DNA of 64,000 nucleotides from Mesobacillus campisalis (GTDB lineage: Bacteria > Bacillota > Bacilli > Bacillales > Cytobacillaceae). Of the stretch, positions 63,174 to 64,000 are shown in pieces; position 1 is the stretch's first letter; each line of letters starts with the position of its first letter. Below the pieces are notes generated by a model, which did no database searches, was not told the DNA's origin, and saw only the letters and a list, made by a program, of their open reading frames with translations. The translations under genes were made by a program, and so were the position numbers. Location of the stretch: positions 1 to 64,000 of the forward strand of contig NZ_LAYY01000019.1 of assembly GCF_000986785.1 (NCBI RefSeq), written 5' to 3'.

Positions 63174-63539
63174 ATGAAAAAAAGAGTATTAATTGATTTT
63201 GCGGAAATAAAGAACGAGGAACTGTTGCTGTATGCAGCGGAACCAGTTGCAATTGGAGAAATGAAGCCTGTCGGACAAATACTGGTTGATTCGGACCAAT
63301 TGTCATTTATTTACTTGGCTGAGCAGGATGGAGATTATACATATATTACAATTCCCGAGTCTGTATGGACTTCAGTGAAAACGGCTTTGGATTCTAATTT
63401 TGAAGCCTATGCCGTCCATGGGGAAGGCAGACTTCATTTGCAAGGTTTCAAGGAAGAAATGGATTATGTAGTGGAGAATATTAAAGGCAATAGCAATTAC
63501 GGGGAGAAAATGGTTGACAGGGTAGAGGCTGTCTTTTAA
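63174..63539 (+). CDS. yjbL: YjbL-like conserved protein
   Basis: The 121-residue acidic protein begins MKKRVLIDFAEIKNEELLLY and has IYLAEQDGDYTYITIPESVW and LHLQGFKEEMDYVVENIKGN. Its length and position between yjbK and relQ match B. subtilis YjbL. No enzymatic motif or membrane segment is visible. The start is the ATG 7 bases past GGGTGG; an in-frame TTG at 63156 lies within the RBS and is rejected. Function is unknown. Confidence 0.82.
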   Translation: MKKRVLIDFAEIKNEELLLYAAEPVAIGEMKPVGQILVDSDQLSFIYLAEQDGDYTYITIPESVWTSVKTALDSNFEAYAVHGEGRLHLQGFKEEMDYVVENIKGNSNYGEKMVDRVEAVF

Positions 63540-63595
63540 AAGGCGCATTACAACAGTCTAATTATACTATACCGGCGTGATGGGGTGATTTGCTA

Positions 63596-64000
63596 TTGAA
63601 GGATTGGGAACGTTTTTTAGAACCATATAAGCAGGCAGTGGAAGAGCTGAAGGTTAAGTTAAGAGGGATGCGCAGCCAATATGAGCAAAATTCGGATCAT
63701 TCGCCGATTGAGTTTGTGACTGGAAGGGTAAAGCCTATTGCGAGTATCCTGGATAAGGCAAATCAAAAAGGCATAACCCTCGACAAGCTGGAAACGGAAA
63801 TGCAGGATATTGCCGGCCTTAGAATGATGTGCCAGTTTGTCGATGATATCAAGCCGATCGTCGAGCTGCTCAGAAGAAGAAATGATTTTGAGATTGTGGA
63901 AGAACGGGATTATATCTCCCATAAAAAGGCAAGTGGCTACAGATCCTACCATGTCGTTATAAAATATCCTGTCCAAACCATTCATGGTGAAAAGATCATT
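63596..64000 (+). CDS. relQ: GTP pyrophosphokinase RelQ/SasB (YjbM), 5' part
   Basis: The first 135 codons of a small alarmone synthetase run off the window edge (full length is about 210). It starts at TTG, 8 bases after GGGGTGAT. Motifs are GRVKPIASILDK, DIAGLRMMCQFVDDI and ERDYISHKKASGYRSYHVVI, the RelA/SpoT nucleotidyltransferase core. It makes (p)ppGpp or pGpp from ATP and guanine nucleotides, without the hydrolase domain. Adjacent yjbK and yjbL match B. subtilis yjbKLM. Confidence 0.93.
   Translation, partial: MKDWERFLEPYKQAVEELKVKLRGMRSQYEQNSDHSPIEFVTGRVKPIASILDKANQKGITLDKLETEMQDIAGLRMMCQFVDDIKPIVELLRRRNDFEIVEERDYISHKKASGYRSYHVVIKYPVQTIHGEKII

Noticed and set aside
63659-63985. Minus-strand ORF at the window end
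   Set aside because: It is antisense to the clear RelQ coding frame.

Overview
The window is chromosomal DNA from a member of the Bacillaceae. Most genes, in nearly the same order, are those of the Bacillus subtilis yit-arg-yja-yjb region (yitK, yitL, degV/yitS, yitT, ipi, yitU, yitW, argCJBD-carAB-argF, yjzC, yjzD, yjaU, yjaV, med, fabH, fabF, yjaZ, appDFABC, yjbA, trpS, oppABCDF, yjbC, spx, mecA, coiA, pepF, spxH, yjbI, yjbK, yjbL, relQ). It is not B. subtilis itself: a CtsR-controlled clpB follows the arginine operon, comZ is not found behind med, and a block of anaerobic genes lies between yitW and argC. I saw no transposase, phage gene, CRISPR array, tRNA or rRNA.

Layout. 1-497: a layered tandem repeat. 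0.5-7.9 kb: housekeeping and small-protein genes (SDR oxidoreductase, yajQ, cvfB, degV, YitT-type membrane protein, BsuPI-like protein, yitU, yitW). 8.0-19.4 kb: a nitrate/anaerobiosis block with narK, a radical SAM/SPASM enzyme, fnr, moaA, cls, the Fe-S repair gene ric/scdA, moeA, mobB, a short NarI-like membrane protein and ywiC. The catalytic narGHJI genes are not in the window. Four transcription units in this block (radical SAM, moaA, ric, ywiC) have TGTGA-N6-TCACA-type boxes at nearly the same distance from a -10 hexamer. 19.5-29.0 kb: the arginine/carbamoyl phosphate operon with ArgR-type operators. 29.1-35.6 kb: yjzC, clpB, yjzD, yjaU, yjaV, med and a small unknown gene. 35.7-39.2 kb: fabH-fabF behind a FapR-type operator, then yjaZ, whose 5' end looks frameshifted. 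39.4-53.8 kb: two complete oligopeptide ABC importers (app and opp) separated by yjbA, T-box-controlled trpS and a DUF3899 gene. 54-64 kb: yjbC, spx with an ECF-sigma-type promoter, mecA, coiA, pepF, spxH, yjbI, yjbK, yjbL and the 5' part of relQ/yjbM.

How the genes work together. The nitrate block supplies import (NarK), molybdenum cofactor (MoaA, MoeA, MobB), oxygen sensing (Fnr) and Fe-S repair (Ric). The arg-car operon makes citrulline from glutamate. fabH/fabF start and extend fatty acids. spx, mecA and spxH are parts of the Clp proteolysis and thiol-stress circuit, and coiA and pepF link to competence and peptide turnover. The app and opp systems import peptides.

The least explained content is the repetitive DNA: a 124-bp higher-order repeat built of about 21-bp units; a 52-bp hairpin-forming repeat family at two loci 22 kb apart; and a dispersed Bacillaceae-type hairpin element in two copies inside the nitrate block plus a terminal fragment elsewhere. 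No gene cassette that forms a clearly new system was found. The strongest candidates for something undescribed are the repeat families, the Fnr-box radical SAM enzyme and the miniature NarI-like gene.
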